Assembly: GCA_016928125.1 (NCBI GenBank)
Contig: JAFGLK010000509.1
Coordinates: forward strand, 1 to 7,079
DNA from: Anaerolineae bacterium
GTDB lineage: Bacteria > Chloroflexota > Anaerolineae > UBA1429
Reading direction: 5' to 3'
DNA length: 7,079 bases
The notes beneath the pieces are model-generated. The model was not told the origin of the DNA. It did no database searches and saw only the letters and a list, made by a program, of their open reading frames with translations. The position numbers and the translations under genes are program-made. Each line of letters begins with the position of its first letter. The stretch's first letter is position 1. Below are positions 6,180 through 7,079 of the stretch, one piece after another.

Positions 6180-7079
6180 TCAATAGCGCTTGGTGTTCGC
6201 CACCTCGGTCATCCTATCCACACGTCCTCGCGAAAAAGCGTCCAGGTTGGCCAGGAGCCTGTCCATCACCGCCGTGTTGTAGTCAGGCCGGCCGCCCGAG
6301 ATGTGCGGCGTCAAGATCACATTGTCCAGCCCCCACAGCGGGCTATCCTCGGAGAGCGGCTCGACTTCATACGTATCGAGCCCCGCCCCTGCAATGCGGT
6401 GGGCCGCGAGCGCCTCGATCAGGTCCTGCTCGACGAGAAGCCCGCCGCGCGACGGGTTGATGACGAAGGCCGACGGCTTCATCAAGGCGATCCGCTTGGC
6501 GTTGATCATCCCCAGGGTATCCTCGACCAACACAGACGTGCAGATGAGATAATCGGCACGCGGCAGAACCGAGTCCAGGCCCGCCAGGGTGTAGGTCTCA
6601 TCGAAGAACAGCACCGGCCTGCCGTCGCTGTTGATGCCGATCGTGGTCATGTGAAAGGCGAGCTTGAGTTTGCGCGCCGTTTCGGAGCCCACATGGCCCG
6701 TGCCCAAGATCAGTGCCGTCCTGCCGTCCATGATGATCGCTCTGAGATGCTCCTCGTTGTGATAGATACGGCGTTCTTGGCGCTCGTGATATCGCGGCAT
6801 ATGCTTGCTGAGCATCAACATGAAGGTCACGATCATCTCGGAGATGGGTATGGCATGGATCTTGGCCGTGGTCACGACGACATGGCGCCTCTCCAGCATC
6901 TCCCAATCGGTCCAGAAGGGCCCTGAATTGACCCCTGCTCCGGGATGATGGACCCAGCCCACGTTGGAGCACGCCTCCAGAAGCCTCGGCGTCACGTGAA
7001 AGCAAGGCATGATCAACACACGAGCACCGTGCCGCACGGCCTCAGGCAGCGCATAGATGCCGGCGGCGTATTCGTCCGA
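6180..7079 (-). CDS. D-isomer-specific 2-hydroxyacid dehydrogenase (5' end outside window)
   Basis: The frame is open from the right edge to TGA at 6180-6182, giving 299 residues and lacking only the N-terminal tip. The family interconverts 2-keto acids and D-2-hydroxy acids (glyoxylate, hydroxypyruvate, pyruvate and others). Visible marks are HPGAGVN (45-51), the nucleotide loop ILGTGHVGSE (124-133), NPSRGGLLVEQDLIEAL (208-224) with catalytic R211, LDTYEVEPL (234-242) with E240, and TPHISGG (257-263) with H259. The usual acidic residue after the second Rossmann strand is not obvious: the sequence reads IGINSDGR, so NADP use is possible. The start cannot be chosen because the frame runs out of the window; the GTG at 7037 is internal to an open frame and is not proposed. 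It reads toward the other two dehydrogenases, 345 bp away. Confidence 0.92.
   Translation of the reverse strand, partial: SDEYAAGIYALPEAVRHGARVLIMPCFHVTPRLLEACSNVGWVHHPGAGVNSGPFWTDWEMLERRHVVVTTAKIHAIPISEMIVTFMLMLSKHMPRYHERQERRIYHNEEHLRAIIMDGRTALILGTGHVGSETARKLKLAFHMTTIGINSDGRPVLFFDETYTLAGLDSVLPRADYLICTSVLVEDTLGMINAKRIALMKPSAFVINPSRGGLLVEQDLIEALAAHRIAGAGLDTYEVEPLSEDSPLWGLDNVILTPHISGGRPDYNTAVMDRLLANLDAFSRGRVDRMTEVANTKRY

Noticed and set aside
5310..6926. A 538-codon plus-strand open frame
   Set aside because: It is antisense to two dehydrogenases with clear catalytic motifs. Its His/Arg/Gln-rich translation is typical of a shadow frame in GC-rich DNA.

Overview
This is a GC-rich bacterial chromosomal window from an organism I cannot identify firmly. 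GC-clamped codons, strong AGGAGG-type ribosome binding sites and a GC-rich hairpin-forming intergenic repeat would suit a Chloroflexota-like genome. That placement comes from general impression, not from a marker gene. I see no rRNA, tRNA or CRISPR array.

Layout. Positions 1-720 (+) hold the C-terminal part of a DUF362-family protein whose start lies left of the window. Positions 721-1039 are a regulatory gap: a weak hairpin just after the stop, a perfect 13-bp stem-loop terminator at 840-873, a strong Shine-Dalgarno followed by a 12-codon open frame that looks like the stub of a Tat signal peptide, and then a near-consensus promoter (TGGACA, 16 bp, TATAAT). That promoter serves 1040-2218 (+), a complete PAPS-dependent sulfotransferase-family gene. 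Positions 2219-2668 are non-coding and carry 2.3 tandem copies of a 132-bp hairpin-rich repeat plus two further hairpins. Positions 2669 to about 3410 (-) are a decayed DDE transposase with at least one clear frameshift, and 3411-3793 is scrambled sequence without a convincing gene. The rest is a leftward set of three dehydrogenase genes: a D-2-hydroxyacid dehydrogenase (6180 to beyond 7079, 5' end outside the window), a zinc-dependent medium-chain dehydrogenase (4728-5834) and a 3-hydroxyisobutyrate/tartronate-semialdehyde reductase-family enzyme (3794-4690).

How the parts relate. The last two dehydrogenases are 37 bp apart and almost certainly co-transcribed. With the 2-hydroxyacid dehydrogenase upstream they look like a catabolic cassette handling small hydroxy acids, sugar acids or alcohols; the substrate cannot be read from sequence. 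The sulfotransferase is convergent to this cassette, and the repeats and transposase relic sit exactly at the convergent junction. That junction has evidently received insertions and rearrangement. The left genes use almost only CTG leucine and C/G-ending codons, while the right cassette is more mixed, so the two halves may have different histories. I found no convincing new multi-gene system. The most unusual items are the 132-bp repeat, the orphan Tat-like leader stub behind a perfect terminator, and an Asp where a catalytic-zinc Cys is expected in the alcohol dehydrogenase.
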